Positions 26,501-36,196 are shown, numbered from the stretch's first letter. The stretch is 64,000 nt of DNA from Polydactylus sextarius (GCA_016801845.1 CM028927.1:7650501-7714500); one strand, 5' to 3'. Program-made: numbers and translations. Notes: generated by a model from the sequence alone, not told the origin.

Positions 26501-29500
26501 TGGATATTTTTAATTTGATCCAATAATATTGGATCGTTAGTCACCGGATCGATGTATCGATCTATCTGGATGGATCCTTACAACTTTGGTGCTTTCACTA
26601 CACCCATGAAAACAATCATCTTGTAATTGTGCTCTGAGCGTAAATCCTTTATTTAAGTCCACGCTGAACCTCACTTCTTTCTTGTGAGGGATCAATACAT
26701 TCATGCATTGGCTCATTAAAGCATACAGAACTATAAATAGACTATAATCTAGGGAAAGACCAGGATACAGGTGGAATCATAGGACAAAAGCAATCTATAA
26801 TGCACAATATGCATCCACAATTGATTAAATAAACGTGTAGAAGTCTCTCTAAGGGCTCAACGTAATAATTTATAGACACTGATCAAAAAACTACGCGCAA
26901 ATATTCTCCCAGCCACTGTCAGCAAGAAGCGTGCAGGCAAGGCGATGAAGTGTGCCACCCATATAACTGAATCTGTCTGTGTGTGAGCGCCTCTCGATGG
27001 GTGACATTTATATGAAACAACGGTGCAGCGAGTGATTTTAACGTTCACAGTAAAAAAAAAAGAAAAAAAAATCCAGATGGATTTAATTCAAATACTCTTA
27101 ACAGGATCTTCATTTTATAGCACATTCAAAACGTATAGACAGCAGTTTAAGACAATGAAAATAAAAGATTTAGAGTGTGCGTGCACGTGCATGTGTGTGA
27201 GCATCACCTGTGCATAGATCTTCAAGTGTGTGTGTGTGTGTGTGCGTGTGTTGATGTCAGAATCAGGTAAGGAGTGAGCAAGGGAAATGTGTGGGTGAGT
27301 GAGGGAGATTGAAAAGGAGGGGTAGAGGTAGGAGGTAGGAGATCACGCTCTGCCATCAAAAGGGTGGGTGGGAAATCAGCTCAAATGAGAAGGGAAAACG
27401 AAAAGGGGAGGGGTGGGAGAAGATGAGGCGGATGACTCACCGTTGGAGAAAGTTATAGCAGAGAGGAAAAGACAAACAAAACTAAAGACAGTGATGCATT
27501 TCTCCAATACGGTTGGTGCTATTTCACTCCACTGTGTCACTGTCTCTCTCTTTGATTTTTTTTTTTTCCTTCCCTGCATCAGTCTCTCACCTGCAGTGAC
27601 GCGCAAAAGTCTAAACATCTTGAAGTGAATGACTCATTGAGAGGCTACATCAGGTTAAATAATTCCCTTCCCTTCCCTGCCAAAATAGAAGTGCCTGCGC
27701 TCGGCGTGAGAAAGCCACTATCAGCTACTGCGACGCTTTCATCGCATTTCACTGTGAAGCACGAGGGACAAACAAAACCACCCTTAATCCTCTTTCTTTC
27801 CACAAATGAATGAATTTCTTGTCTCCTCGAGGAAGTTAGAAATCTATTTGCATCCCAAAGTGGACGGTAACGTGTAAGGAGCTTTATCAGCAAATCAAAG
27901 CAGGTATTCTGAATGCGGGGGAAAAAAAGGTGCTCGCTGACGTGTTAAAACAAAAGACTGAATAAACAATAGGTTAGTGGAAAATCCAGCGAGGCACAGG
28001 CAGAGACAGATGACAGGATGCGGAGATGGTGAGACGAAGGGGGCCAATTATTTCCTCTGTGTAATCATTCATTAAATGAACAAATCAAAACCTCCTCATT
28101 GTGATGACCACTGAATATGTACTCAAGCCTAACTGGCTGTATAGCCTCATCTGCTCCTAAACAAGGGTTTGAAACAGCTGTCTTCTGGGATGTTAGGATA
28201 AAATGAGAGCTAACAGCAATATCAATGTTTCAGCAGAGCTGTCAGCTGCCAGGTAAACACATGATAATATTGAATTTTCAGTCAGAATTATGCCATTATT
28301 ATACATTTTCATCCAGCCCAAAGCAACGGTAGCCTGCATCTGTGGTGCCAACTGGTTATTTTGTTATACGAGTGCGTAATCAGGCCTTTGGAAGCGTAAT
28401 TAAAACGATAGCAAACCACAGAAACAAACCTGTTCGGGCAACTTGTGGCAGTAACACATGGGAACTGTCAAACTAAGCTGTGTTCCTCGTCAAAGCTAAT
28501 ACGAAAACTACAGACAGGTTATTAAACACGCCCTCCCCACAATACACATTGCTCGCCAGAGGCACTCAGCCAATCACATTAGTCTTAGAAATTTTAGGAA
28601 ATAACACAATATTGAGCAGGCAATGCCCTCAGCCTGTGTAAATGAATGTCTTCTGTGAGCAGACTCTTAACCCAAACATGAAAATGTGTAATAAGGTGAA
28701 TTAATGGTGACCCCTGCTGGTTGGAAGTGGTAACTGCATTAAACTGAGAGTAAGGTGCAGAAGAAATACACTTACTGTTTATTTTGAGGGAAAATTAAGC
28801 ATCAGAACAATTACTGGTCCCGACATTTCTCCTAACAGCTTCAAAAGGTTTTTTTATTAATGATTCGAAACACCACAATGCGTACTTGATCAATCGTGAC
28901 AGAAAAAGAAATACAGCAAATCCTGACATTTGAGAAGTGAGAATCAAGCCGCATTTGAGTCCTCCACTGTTTTTTTTTTTTTCTGTCAGCCACCTTAACT
29001 CGCTGATCAACTAATCATTTCCGCTCCACTGACTGTGAAATGAGGCTCTTTTTTTGGGGTCACATTCCTAAATCTCTTGGAGAGCGACTGATATCTTTGC
29101 GCGTCACCTTTATGAAGAGTTCACTGGAAGACGAGATAAAAGATTTTTTTTTTTTTTTCATGTTCTGTCGCTTTGAAAACAAGATAAGACCAAGTTGAAG
29201 AGGTTAACACAGAACCCTTTTTTTCCCAAAAGAAAATCCTCCAAAGTGACTCATAAAAAGCAAAAGACTGAAAAACGTGGGGGAAAGTGTTTGTGGGCTT
29301 GTTTCTTTTTAATGTGAAGCAGTAAAGCAGCTTATTTCTCATCACGAAGCCAAAGAGATTCACACAAAGATCAACATCATCAAACTGGTTAAAAATAGCT
29401 CAAAGCAATTTAAATTAAAATAAAAAAAACAGTCGAGGCTGTGATTTATCTATTAGTGTTTAACACATTAAACAGTGAAATGCCTTCATCATTAGTCATA

Positions 29501-32500
29501 GGTCTACTTTGTTTTTGTCATAGTCTTGTAGATAATATCACTTTGAAATCTTGAATAAGGACAAACATTAAAATAAATGTAGGTTCGTAGCTTATTGTAG
29601 AGATTTACATGTAAAATGCTCAGAGGGTATTGAGTACAAAGCAGCAGGTGAACAAGCTGGATCACTTTTTTTTTTTTTTTTTTTTTTGAGAAAGAGAACA
29701 GTTTTCCCTGAAGGTAAACTGTTGCTAAAGCCAAGAATCTGACCTCTTCACGCACAAATGACCAGTCGGACGCCTGTGAAAAGCGACAAATCATCAAATG
29801 TTCCACCTCAGCAGCAACACTACATTAAAGAAACAGTATTACGTTTCTTCAGTCTAGTGACGTTCGCGGTATACAGCTTCTGAAATTACCACAAGCAAAA
29901 AAAAAAATAATAATACCAGTTTCAACTTTCAGTTAACAGTTACAGCGTTCAGTCAGCTGATCAGTTTTCAAGCAAAGAAGCACCAGAAAGCACCAGAAAC
30001 CTACCGGTCCCATCATTTCATAAGTATATAACATAATCATCTAATATGTTCAAGTTTGATATAGTTTGTCTGACAAGACAAGCCATTTTAAAGATGTCTC
30101 TCTCGTATTATATAGATTAAATAATTAATGAAAACACTGGCAAAGAAAGTAAAAGATTAATCACTTAGAAAAACGCATATGAGCTCCATCATCAATCAGT
30201 CTGACACTGTGAAATATCATCTTCCCATTATATCTAATTGAAGTTCGGGCTTTAATTTTATTGGAGTGCATCTTTCTGTCTACTGCTGCAGATGTTTAGA
30301 AAGGTATTGATTTTCTAACTAGTATTACATATTAGTGTTATGAAAAGCAGCCACACAGCAGTTTAAGACAAGTGCAAAGGTCACGTGACCCATCAAAGCT
30401 AGCCAGCCAAACAGTTTTGTTTACTTATTTCCCAGACACTATCAAACCCTCGAGTAATGTTCAAATAATGACTCGACAGCAATCATCCCCCGCACCAGTC
30501 CTCCCGCCTACAGTCAGCCAGATGTTGCTGTCAGCTCCTGGAGGATGATAAATGATGTGAATCATAGATAAATTGGTAGGAAACACATAAATGGTTCCAA
30601 ACAGCATGTATCATATTAAGTATCACACACACGGTCAAGCACCTGGGTCTTACTCTGCAACACAGAGCATCATGTGTTGCCCACAGAGGCAGCGGCCTCA
30701 GTTCATCAATGACTACTCACATCTAATCAAGAAGGGTCTGTGAGCTTCAGTGTACATGAGTAAGATAAACTGTCAGAACCTTCTGAATTTACCTGGTTTT
30801 CTACATTAACTTGTCATAAAAATGACCACTCAGCTTTGACTGTGCTGGTGAAAAAAAAGGGAAGTGAATTATTGGATTCAAAAACCGGTTGAACCTCTTT
30901 TCGCAGCAATGACCTGAGTCAAATTCTTCTGGCAGCTGCCAATAAGACCTGTGCGGCGTTCAGGGAGATTTTTTTTTCCAGCATTCATCCTTCAGAGCCG
31001 CCTCAGCTCGGCTATATTCTTAAGACGTCTGATGTGAATGACTCTCCTGTGGTCATGCAACAACATTTCTATCGGATTGAGGCCTAGGTTCTGACTGGAC
31101 CACTCCTACAGAAAGTGGATTATTCTTGCGTCAACGCAGCACGATTAAATGTTAACAAATGATTCATTTAAGCTTTCAGCTTTTAGAGAAGCTGGGCTTC
31201 TCTGAACTGTCTGCGTTGTGTTTTTGGAGTCATCTCAGCAGGATGCTCACTCTGTGCAAAAATCAATGAATATATAAATTTCAAAATCACTTTGGAACCC
31301 TTCCTAGATTAATGCAAATCAACAATTTATGGCTGTAAGTCTTGTTTGATTGATTTTTCTTAAAAGCAGACGCTTCTTGTGAACAGCAAACTCAAATTCT
31401 TTGAGTGTTTTTATGAGTCATAACAGCTCTAACCCACAGCTCCAATCTGGTTTCAGGTTTATACATTTTGTCCAACCTACACTGCAAATATCTAAATGAT
31501 TTAACTAATATGGACATAAACAACACAACGATATGTGTGTTGTTAGTTAAAATTTATTATATTTAATAATAATAACACATAACATGTAGCTCTGTGAAGA
31601 CTGTATTTTAAATCTAGCCATTTCTTTTTTTTTCTTGCCAGTGTATATTGAAGCCTGACCCACATGGGTCCTATCTCATATTCCAGAAAGCTGAAAAGCC
31701 CCACGGCAAAGTAAATACAGTCAAAGCGTAATATCATCAAATAATAAGACTGGTGTTTTGGTAGAACACACAATATGCAGGTGTTTGCAGTGCAGACAGA
31801 AGACTAAAATACAGGGCTGATCTAGAACAGCAGACGTAAGAGCATATAAACTTCCCATTCATAGAACCTTAATGTCAGCTTTTGTCTTCCTATACAATAA
31901 TACCACATATCACATAAACTAAACAGAGCAGACATAATCACACATAATTACATGCACTGTAACTCTTGGAGGTTGTGATTCCAGAGTGAACAAAGGTGAA
32001 TATTTCAAGGCTGAAACACAATAGGGTGTTTGATTACCGCACGTCCAGTTTGGCCACATCAACCGATATCACTCCCGATGCCAGAGGGGAGAGACATGCA
32101 TCGCATGAAAAGAAACAAATCTTCCCCTGAGGCACTCCCATCTGCTTTTATTCAGGCTCTAATTACACTTGGAGGATAAGTGACTGCTTATCTTATCAAA
32201 GCTTCATGTGTTATTGAACAGTTTTTTTTACCCAAGTCTAGGTGCAATATAGTCTACATGTTTTACACCAACATGATGGTTATCTTTTATGACCTTGTAG
32301 TTGCTGTTCAGAACAGGAATAACACCAAGCTGCGTATCATACACTGCTCTTTTTTTTTCCTAATGACGACTGGATTCTTGAAAAAAAAAAAAACAATATA
32401 CTAAAATATGTTTTTCAATTTTCTCTCAGCTTCTCGCATCTTTCGCAACTATGACAAATGAATTGGCAGAAAATCACTTCCTTTTTAGTCTTATCTTTTG

Positions 32501-34127
32501 CTGTATTTTTAAACCTGGACGGAAAATATTATAATAGGTAAGTGATTAAACACTCACATATAACTGTTCAGGTCCAAGTACGATGAAATAACATCAAGCA
32601 AAAACAGAGAGAAGAAGAGAAATGATGAAATGTGATATCAACCCCGCTGATATCACAAGGCACTGTGGATAAACAGCGCTGATCACCTTCCAAATTCCTC
32701 TCAGCCACATTAACAGAAGGTCATTACTTCAAAGCAAAGTCAACATAATTCCAGCGACTAGCAGAGCATTGAGGTGGTGAGGAAGTAAGTTACTGTACAC
32801 TATATAGAGCCACTCTGCTGCTTCAGTCTGTCTGCTCTTAACAAATTGAATTTGTACAAGTGAATAATGACATACGTTTCCTGTGACTAAGCATGACTGA
32901 TTACATTTCAGACACCGCTGAGCCAAGATGCTAAAATACAGTTACAGCAGACCATTTTTCACACTGTTGGTGTTAGCATTGATGTGAAAAGTGCCCTTAA
33001 CTAATATAAATGGGAACCTTCAGTCTCTGCCCACACTACCGTCTAGGAAAACCTGTAAGTACGAGTAGGTAAGGAATGTATTTTGCATTAAATGGTTGTA
33101 AATAATGTGAAATTTCTAAAAGTGTGAACAAGGGCCAGACGTGCAACTTGATTGTAATGCATCTAGCCATGTAACTAAGATTGATCGGACTTTACTGGAC
33201 AATTGTTTTAATGAAGTTGCCCAAAAAGAGTCATTTCATACACAGTGTGTGAGAAAATGGTTCAAAAGATATTGTGATGTCTCACTGAAAAGAATGAATG
33301 AGCAGAAATCTGACAAAACTATTAGGAGGCAAAAACTAGGAGGCAATCAGCAGCTCTAACGATACAGTTAACACAGACAAACACAAGACAGGAAGTTATC
33401 TACAATACACTACCTGAATACATCATTAGCTGTGGATTGGACTAGACTATGCAGCATAAATGTAAGACACATCACAGCCACAGGTTCAGCCTCGTCATGG
33501 ATCTTACCTTGCTGGGGATCCTCAAGTTCTCCACAGGACTGAGGTCCGCCATGCTCTCCTGGGGGCTTTTCAGGCCCTGTCAAAACCAGACTCACAGTTA
33601 CACTTCAAAAGCCACAAAAAGAGAAGTGACCTGAACATGTTTTTTTTTTTTTTTTAGTTATAACCCGCCCACCTACTGTCACACAGTTTGCTGTTACACA
33701 CATGCAGGAAAGAAAAAAAAGTGGAAGCGACGGTCAGATTTCTGGAAGCGATTTGCTTTAGTGTGATCAGTGCTGTGATCTGTTTCCACTGTTGTGTAAA
33801 TGAGGACTTCCCCAACCGCCCTGTTTGCACTTGTCTAATGGTTAACTCTTCCATCTAGGGCGTGAGAATGAATGCTTTTGAACATGTTTAGTTTTTTTTT
33901 TTTTTATGTGAGGCAAATAAATCGTGACTGTATTGTAGTCATTTAAAACGCGGCTGTGTGTGTATTTGTCGGTGAGCCACACACATCGAGCTGTCAAATT
34001 AGCCAGTTAGCTTAGCTAGCTGTTATGCTAGCTACCTTCAACTGTCAGAGATAAACGGCCAGCGGCTCGAATAGCGTGGACTCGCTTTGCTCACCTGCCG
34101 GGCCATAAGAGACTTGATCTTCTGCAT
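2897..34127 (-). CDS. vps50: vps50 (CCDC132), EARP complex subunit, 5' part (11 coding exons, residues 1-267)
   Basis: Minus-strand gene assembled as join of 34127-34095, 33576-33508, 24735-24613, 23607-23536, 16016-15963, 12078-12008, 11693-11576, 10844-10809, 10385-10303, 4156-4114 and 2995-2897. That is 801 nt, or 267 complete codons, with GT-AG boundaries and matching phases throughout. The product starts MQKIKSLMARQ and includes ELREQPIDPQAEQE, NLQELEEYRDKLKRQQAA, SVAKEGFTEASLGLLANQ, YPGAIQLCLECQKAAS and QLDVALSKTCKHFD. I recognise these as the N-terminal half (Vps54_N-like, helical) of vertebrate VPS50. Family knowledge: Vps50 joins Vps51, Vps52 and Vps53 in the endosome-associated recycling protein complex, which tethers vesicles returning endocytosed cargo to the plasma membrane; it also acts in dense-core vesicle maturation. 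The vertebrate protein is about 960 residues, so roughly 70% is encoded beyond base 1. No frameshift or stop was seen. Confidence 0.96.
2996..10302 (-). other. vps50: vps50 introns 10 and 9 (around exon 10)
   Basis: Intron 10 (2996-4113) and intron 9 (4157-10302) hold homopolymers (A 3545-3569; T 9204-9230; A 9523-9539), short CA/TG runs (8760-8787, 9386-9418) and otherwise unremarkable AT-rich DNA. A stretch at about 6105-6150 faintly recalls a fish repeat but is too short to call. Confidence 0.6.
4114..4156 (-). CDS. vps50: vps50 coding exon 10 (residues 220-234)
   Basis: 43 nt that completes AG+T and encodes SELNSKLQDTLEQIE. The acceptor ends ctacag and the donor is gtatgt. It follows a 6.1-kb intron. 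Confidence 0.94.
10303..10385 (-). CDS. vps50: vps50 coding exon 9 (residues 193-219 plus two bases)
   Basis: 83 nt, phase 0 to 2. It encodes EEDYPGAIQLCLECQKAAS and TFKHYSCI, ending with AG of a serine codon. The donor is gtacag. Confidence 0.95.
10809..10844 (-). CDS. vps50: vps50 coding exon 8 (residues 181-192, 36-nt small exon)
   Basis: 36 nt, phase 0-0, encoding QRTDVRLSEMLE. It lies between a cgcag acceptor and a gtattg donor. Its length and phase mean that skipping it would remove twelve residues without a frameshift. Confidence 0.93.
11576..11693 (-). CDS. vps50: vps50 coding exon 7 (residues 141-180)
   Basis: 118 nt that completes the split arginine codon and restores phase 0. It encodes QLSVAKEGFTEASLGLLANQ and RRRQLLTGLLKSLRTIKTL, strongly conserved with mammals. 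The donor is gtaaaa. Confidence 0.96.
12008..12078 (-). CDS. vps50: vps50 coding exon 6 (residues 118-140 plus two bases)
   Basis: 71 nt, entering in phase 0 and leaving two bases of an arginine codon. It encodes ELERVTALQTNLQLAAVIC and then TNAR. The donor is gtaata. Confidence 0.95.
12723..12784. repeat. T20 and A20 tracts in inverted arrangement
   Basis: Twenty T's at 12723-12742 and twenty A's at 12765-12784 are separated by 22 bases. They lie in vps50 intron 5 just above duplicated block A. Confidence 0.95.
12855..13212 (+). repeat. Intronic duplicated block, copy A
   Basis: Alignable by eye, with small gaps, to 14785-15132. Shared landmarks are AGTGG..CTTCAGCTG, AGATCAATGAT, CTGCCCTCATGAT, GTTGaCAAAGAC, TTTTAAGAAG and GCTTtgGCTTC. 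Both copies lie in vps50 intron 5 in the same orientation. Confidence 0.7.
14785..15132 (+). repeat. Intronic duplicated block, copy B
   Basis: Second member of the pair, diverged by perhaps a quarter to a third by eye. It is either an old local duplication or two copies of an uncatalogued dispersed repeat. No coding potential seen. Confidence 0.7.
15963..16016 (-). CDS. vps50: vps50 coding exon 5 (residues 100-117)
   Basis: 54 nt, phase 0-0, encoding VSKKVADLILEKQPAYVK, identical to my recollection of the mammalian protein. The acceptor is ctgtag and the donor gtaagt. Confidence 0.95.
18016..18193 (+). mobile_element. tRNA-derived SINE, antisense in vps50 intron 4
   Basis: It has an A-box-like TAGCGGGATGG at 18025-18035 and a B-box GGTTCAAACCC at 18082-18092. 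A pyrimidine-rich body follows, then a tail with ATTAAAGGCAAAAACGCCC and an A-run at 18179-18192. This layout fits the teleost tRNA-SINEs whose tail reads (A)ATAAAGGCAnAAAnGCCC. A seven-base target-site duplication, AAGATGG, is visible at 18009-18015 and 18194-18200. Confidence 0.8.
19155..19184 (+). repeat. 30-bp direct repeat, left copy
   Basis: Begins CTGACCAGTAAATGGGGTGT and is identical over 30 bases to 19611-19640. It bounds the 426-bp segment holding the interspersed repeat and the hairpin. Confidence 0.93.
19254..19530 (+). repeat. Teleost interspersed repeat bounded by CA repeat and TGTGAGTGTG
   Basis: A CA/CG-interrupted microsatellite (19254-19290) runs into GTCTTGTTTTCATGCCTTC, GACATTTCATTGACTTCCA and TTCATTTCCTGGAGACT. 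It ends in a T30-like run (about 19447-19474) and GGTCCCCATATGTGAGTGTG. The same block order recurs in many fish genomes beside CA repeats. The right end folds on itself: CTCACACGTAGGGACCTG can pair imperfectly with CAGGTCCCCATATGTGAG. The family name was not assigned. Confidence 0.65.
19521..19611. repeat. Long near-perfect hairpin (41-bp arms, 9-nt loop)
   Basis: The left arm 19521-19561 and right arm 19571-19611 are reverse complements with two mismatches; the loop is CATCACAGC. The arms begin GTGAGTGTGAAGACAGACCA and end CTGTCTTCACACTCAC. The left arm starts in the last bases of the preceding repeat. Confidence 0.92.
19611..19640 (+). repeat. 30-bp direct repeat, right copy
   Basis: Exact second copy, starting at the last base of the hairpin arm and followed directly by GCGGCCGC. 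Its length is too great for an ordinary transposon target duplication. Confidence 0.93.
20430..20462. repeat. Perfect 14-bp hairpin, 5-nt loop
   Basis: TTCATACGTTCTCC pairs exactly with GGAGAACGTATGAA around CCACA. It lies in vps50 intron 4. Confidence 0.95.
20583..20621. repeat. (CA)n microsatellite
   Basis: About 19 CA units with one CG interruption, in vps50 intron 4. Confidence 0.97.
20843..20910. repeat. (TG)34 microsatellite
   Basis: Pure run of 34 TG units in vps50 intron 4, the longest perfect dinucleotide array in this half of the window. It creates long spurious open frames of alternating Cys/Val or Thr/His. Confidence 0.98.
23044..23292 (+). repeat. Decayed teleost interspersed repeat (CTTTACA / TTGCCCAAGGACA family)
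   Basis: Blocks in order: GGTAAATGGCC, CAAAGCCCTTTACAC, CACATTCATACACATCA, TATCTTGCCCAAGGACA, GGAATGGAACCACCCA, and ATTAGTGGATGCTCTAC. This is the block order of a very common fish repeat whose intact copies read CGCTTTACA...TTGCCCAAGGACAC...GATTAGTGGACGACCGCTCTACC. The copy is diverged and interrupted by a T-run near 23135. Confidence 0.8.
23481..23508. repeat. (TG)14 microsatellite beside vps50 exon 4
   Basis: Reads (CA)14 in the vps50 transcript, starting at intron position +28 after the exon 4 donor. Confidence 0.97.
23536..23607 (-). CDS. vps50: vps50 coding exon 4 (residues 76-99)
   Basis: 72 nt, phase 0-0. It encodes KLPPELNLQELEEYRDKLKR and then QQAA, the start of the long helical rod. 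The donor is gtacgt. A (CA)14 run in gene orientation lies 28 nt inside the downstream intron (23481-23508). Confidence 0.96.
24613..24735 (-). CDS. vps50: vps50 coding exon 3 (residues 35-75)
   Basis: 123 nt, phase 0-0. It encodes EELRELREQPIDPQAEQE followed by IIDSIEEVYFSNDSFDMVQ and HELE, very close to the mammalian exon. The acceptor ends tttcag and the donor is gtcaga. GC content is clearly higher than in the flanking intron. Confidence 0.96.
25951..26110 (+). repeat. Decayed teleost interspersed repeat (GGATTCATCCT / CATGACAGTCCATC family)
   Basis: Contains GTGGCGCTAAAGGAAAAG, GGTCGCCAAAGTTAATTAGG, ATTCATCCTCGAGGGGAA, TCATGACAGTCCATCTGA and TTCTGTCTGGATCCAT. These match the block order of a repeat widespread in fish (GGATCACCAAAG...ATTCATCCT...ATGGCAATCCATCCAA...). 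It sits in vps50 intron 2. Class not assigned. Confidence 0.72.
26112..26590 (+). mobile_element. Possible decayed MITE-like element with TAGGGGT-type ends
   Basis: The left end TAGGGGTTTAAATCAC and the AT-rich body with GATCGATGTATCGATC and GATCCTTACAACTTT near the right end resemble fish MITEs that start TAGGGGTGTAA and end ATCGTTACACCCCTA. An internal perfect palindrome GATCCAATAATATTGGATC lies at 26517-26535. The right inverted repeat is badly eroded, so the class is uncertain. Confidence 0.45.
28709..28720 (-). promoter_or_regulatory. Candidate CTCF core motif
   Basis: The minus strand reads CCAGCAGGGGTC, matching 11 of 12 positions of CCASYAGRKGGC. A single match in 64 kb can arise by chance. 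Confidence 0.25.
30883..31258 (+). repeat. Decayed teleost DNA-transposon-like repeat in vps50 intron 2
   Basis: Ordered blocks GGTTGAACCTCTTTTCGCAG, CAATGACCTGAGTCAAATTC, AACATTTCTATCGGATTGAG, GCCTAGGTTCTGACTGGACC, ACTCC and GTTGTGTTTTTGGAGTCAT correspond to a common fish repeat (GGTTGAACCTCCTTTTGCAGCAATAAC...CTCTATGGGGTTGAGGTC...CTGACTGGGCCACTCC...). The copy is diverged and partly deleted. The family name was not assigned. Confidence 0.65.
33508..33576 (-). CDS. vps50: vps50 coding exon 2 (residues 12-34)
   Basis: 69 nt, phase 0-0, between a ttttgacag acceptor and a gtaaga donor. It encodes GLKSPQESMADLSPVENL and then RIPSK, aligned with the mammalian GLKSPQES segment. The following intron is the longest in the window (8.8 kb). 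Confidence 0.95.
34095..34127 (-). CDS. vps50: vps50 coding exon 1 (residues 1-11)
   Basis: ATG on the minus strand at 34127 opens MQKIKSLMARQ, nearly the same as the mammalian N-terminus. The exon ends CGGCAG before a gtgagc donor. It is 33 nt long, phase 0. The short first coding exon lies just below the candidate promoter motifs at 34237-34294. Confidence 0.95.
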
Positions 34128-34236
34128 CGTAAATCCAACTTGTGTCAGTTGACAAATAAATGAGAAAAGTCACAGTTTTGTTTTGTTGTTACCGATACGC
34201 CTCCATCACTATATGAGGGAAGCCATACTTGACTGT

Positions 34237-34247
34237 CACGTGATTGG
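34237..34247 (-). promoter_or_regulatory. CCAAT box fused to CACGTG E-box (CLEAR-like) upstream of vps50
   Basis: In gene orientation the sequence reads CCAATCACGTGACA. It holds an NF-Y CCAAT box overlapping a palindromic TCACGTGA E-box of USF/TFE type, 110 bp above the ATG. The E-box matches nine of ten positions of the lysosomal CLEAR consensus GTCACGTGAC. Which factor binds is an inference. Confidence 0.55.
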
Positions 34248-34275
34248 TATGCCAGGTACTGAAAAAAAATTCAAA

Positions 34276-34294
34276 GCATCATGGGAAATGTAGT
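34276..34294 (-). promoter_or_regulatory. ZNF143/THAP11-type (SBS) promoter motif upstream of vps50
   Basis: In gene orientation the bases read ACTACATTTCCCATGATGC. This closely fits the ACTACAnnTCCCAnnATGC element bound by ZNF143/THAP11 in ubiquitously active promoters. It sits about 150 bp upstream of the vps50 ATG, the expected position for a housekeeping promoter. Motif recognition only. Confidence 0.65.
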
Positions 34295-35070
34295 CTTTTT
34301 TTCTCTTTTTTAATTTAACCTTTTGTTTTTGGGCCTGCCTCTGATCTTTACAGACTAAAATCTCCCATATGAAAATTTATAAAACATGAATATTTGGGGA
34401 AAAAAAATGCTGAATAACAAAACTATTGAGATAAATTTAAACGTGGTAGAGTGTTAACATTGATAACAATGATAATGTTGATACATGTATTGCTAAAACA
34501 CACCACTGGATGGTGGTAATTTAACATCAGAGAACAGGAATTAAATGCCGTTAAAAAAAATACGACCACAGCTCCTCTATGACAATATTATTCTACCTCC
34601 CTGTTTTGTTTATTGAGTGAGACATTTTGAATTAGTTGGTCACGATAGGAAAAGTACATGCTTGAATAACAAAATAAGTTACCTATCTTCCCGCTTTATA
34701 TCAACAAAGCATTTTTTATTCTAAATTCTGTTTATTCTGTCTTTTAGTTGCTCTGGGTCAAACTTTTCAAACAGGACAATTGTATTGAATAGTTGTTAGA
34801 TCAGTGGCAACATCTCTGTTTTCCTACTTTTGACTGGTCAAAACACCTGCTAAATGTATTGTGATTTATCTCATTACATAATTTTATATCATATTTTTTA
34901 TTATTTCTGTAGACAGTGATGGGTGTAATTATCTAGATTTAGTCAATTACTGTACTCATACTGTTTCATTTTGAAAACATATGTTGTTCTTAGAAAGTAT
35001 AATGCATGTTTATAAATTACATGATCACTTGTTAATGAATTACTTATAATCAAATATCCTCCACTTTTAT

Positions 35071-35118
<48 letters not shown>

Positions 35119-35129
35119 TATACACACAT
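35071..35129. repeat. (CA)n/(CG)n/(TACA)n microsatellite
   Basis: Compound CA-rich array with a short CGCGCG centre and TATACACA tail, between vps50 and hepacam2. Confidence 0.95.
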
Positions 35130-35358
35130 CTTTTCCCAGCAATTAAAACCAGTTCTGCATTGTAAACTGTTCTAAATAATTGAAAAACAAAACAAAACAA
35201 CAAAAAAAAAAAAAAAAAACACAGACTCATTCAGCTCTGCTGTATAATTGCCCTCTAGGTGTTATTTTGAACAGCACTTGGTTAAAAGCAAGCAGCATGC
35301 GGCAGACAGCAGGCACTGTGAGCTCTGGTTCCTGGTTAATGATGCCTCAGGCTATTTC

Positions 35359-35390
35359 CCAGTCAAATGAAGGTGAGGTCATTTGACTGG
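35359..35390. repeat. Perfect 12-bp hairpin, 8-nt loop
   Basis: CCAGTCAAATGA pairs exactly with TCATTTGACTGG around AGGTGAGG. It lies between vps50 and hepacam2, about 1.2 kb upstream of the vps50 start. Confidence 0.93.
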
Positions 35391-36196
35391 TCTCCTCAGG
35401 TGAATTTACTCCACTGTTGTTTGTCAGGCAGTCAACTACAGCACGGAGCCTCTCCCTCAAAGCATACACGGAGACGGAACAGATGGCAACCCCTACCCGG
35501 AGATGCCACCACAAAGACACAAAGCACTCAGTTGGTCAGTTCAGAGCTATAATTAGATCAATAAACTGCTTGTTGTTATGCAAGGGAGTATATTGATACG
35601 CAGCATTTTATGGCTCGGTATAAAAGTCTGATCAAGACTATTTATCCTCCTCAAACAGGGAACAATTTAAACCACAACTTTAAGTGATACACCATTCAAG
35701 GTGAGAGAAAATACCTGAAAACTGACAACTTTAGTCCCAAATATTTGTTTTTAAATTACAGATATTTTATGACATCTATTTCTTGGTTTTTCCTGTGTTT
35801 ATCTGCACCTCAGGCATTATACCTCCTTCTTCCTACACATAGACAAACAAGCACACAGGGTTTTTTTTTTTTATCTACTCGTGACAAGGTGGCAGCAGGA
35901 GCAGGTGGAGGGCACTCTGCCACATGCTGAACCATCCGTCTGTTGCTGCCTATCTCCATATCTCGCCAGGTACACAGCAACCAGTCCAGTCGGGCTGAGA
36001 GACACAAACACTCTGCAGCAATTTTGAAACAACAAGTCCAACTCATGCGCTTGCAGCAGCCAGGAAATAAGACAAAAACTTGACTGTGAAGCATTAGAAA
36101 AGAAAATTACATACTTTCTTGCTTCAGGTAATATTTTCAGGATAGGATTGCAGATAACATATTCAAAAATGAACCAGAATAATAAACATTTATATC

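Larger units (their letters stand above)
24736..33507 (-). other. vps50: vps50 intron 2
   Basis: 8.8 kb with two adjoining decayed repeats (25951-26590), one at 30883-31258, A/T homopolymers (25090, 25216, 29664) and a short TG run at 27226-27251. No additional exon fits the reading phase of exons 2 and 3. Confidence 0.7.
34295..36196. other. vps50-hepacam2 intergenic region
   Basis: About 1.9 kb between the vps50 promoter motifs and the probable hepacam2 3' end. It holds the compound CA array, an A-run (35200-35219) and the 12-bp hairpin. Open frames here are short and unlike any family known to me. Confidence 0.6.

Noticed and set aside
33141..33359. 72-codon charged open frame (MQLDCNASSHVTK...)
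   Set aside because: Lies in vps50 intron 2 on the opposite strand, with no family resemblance and no splice signals linking it to anything.
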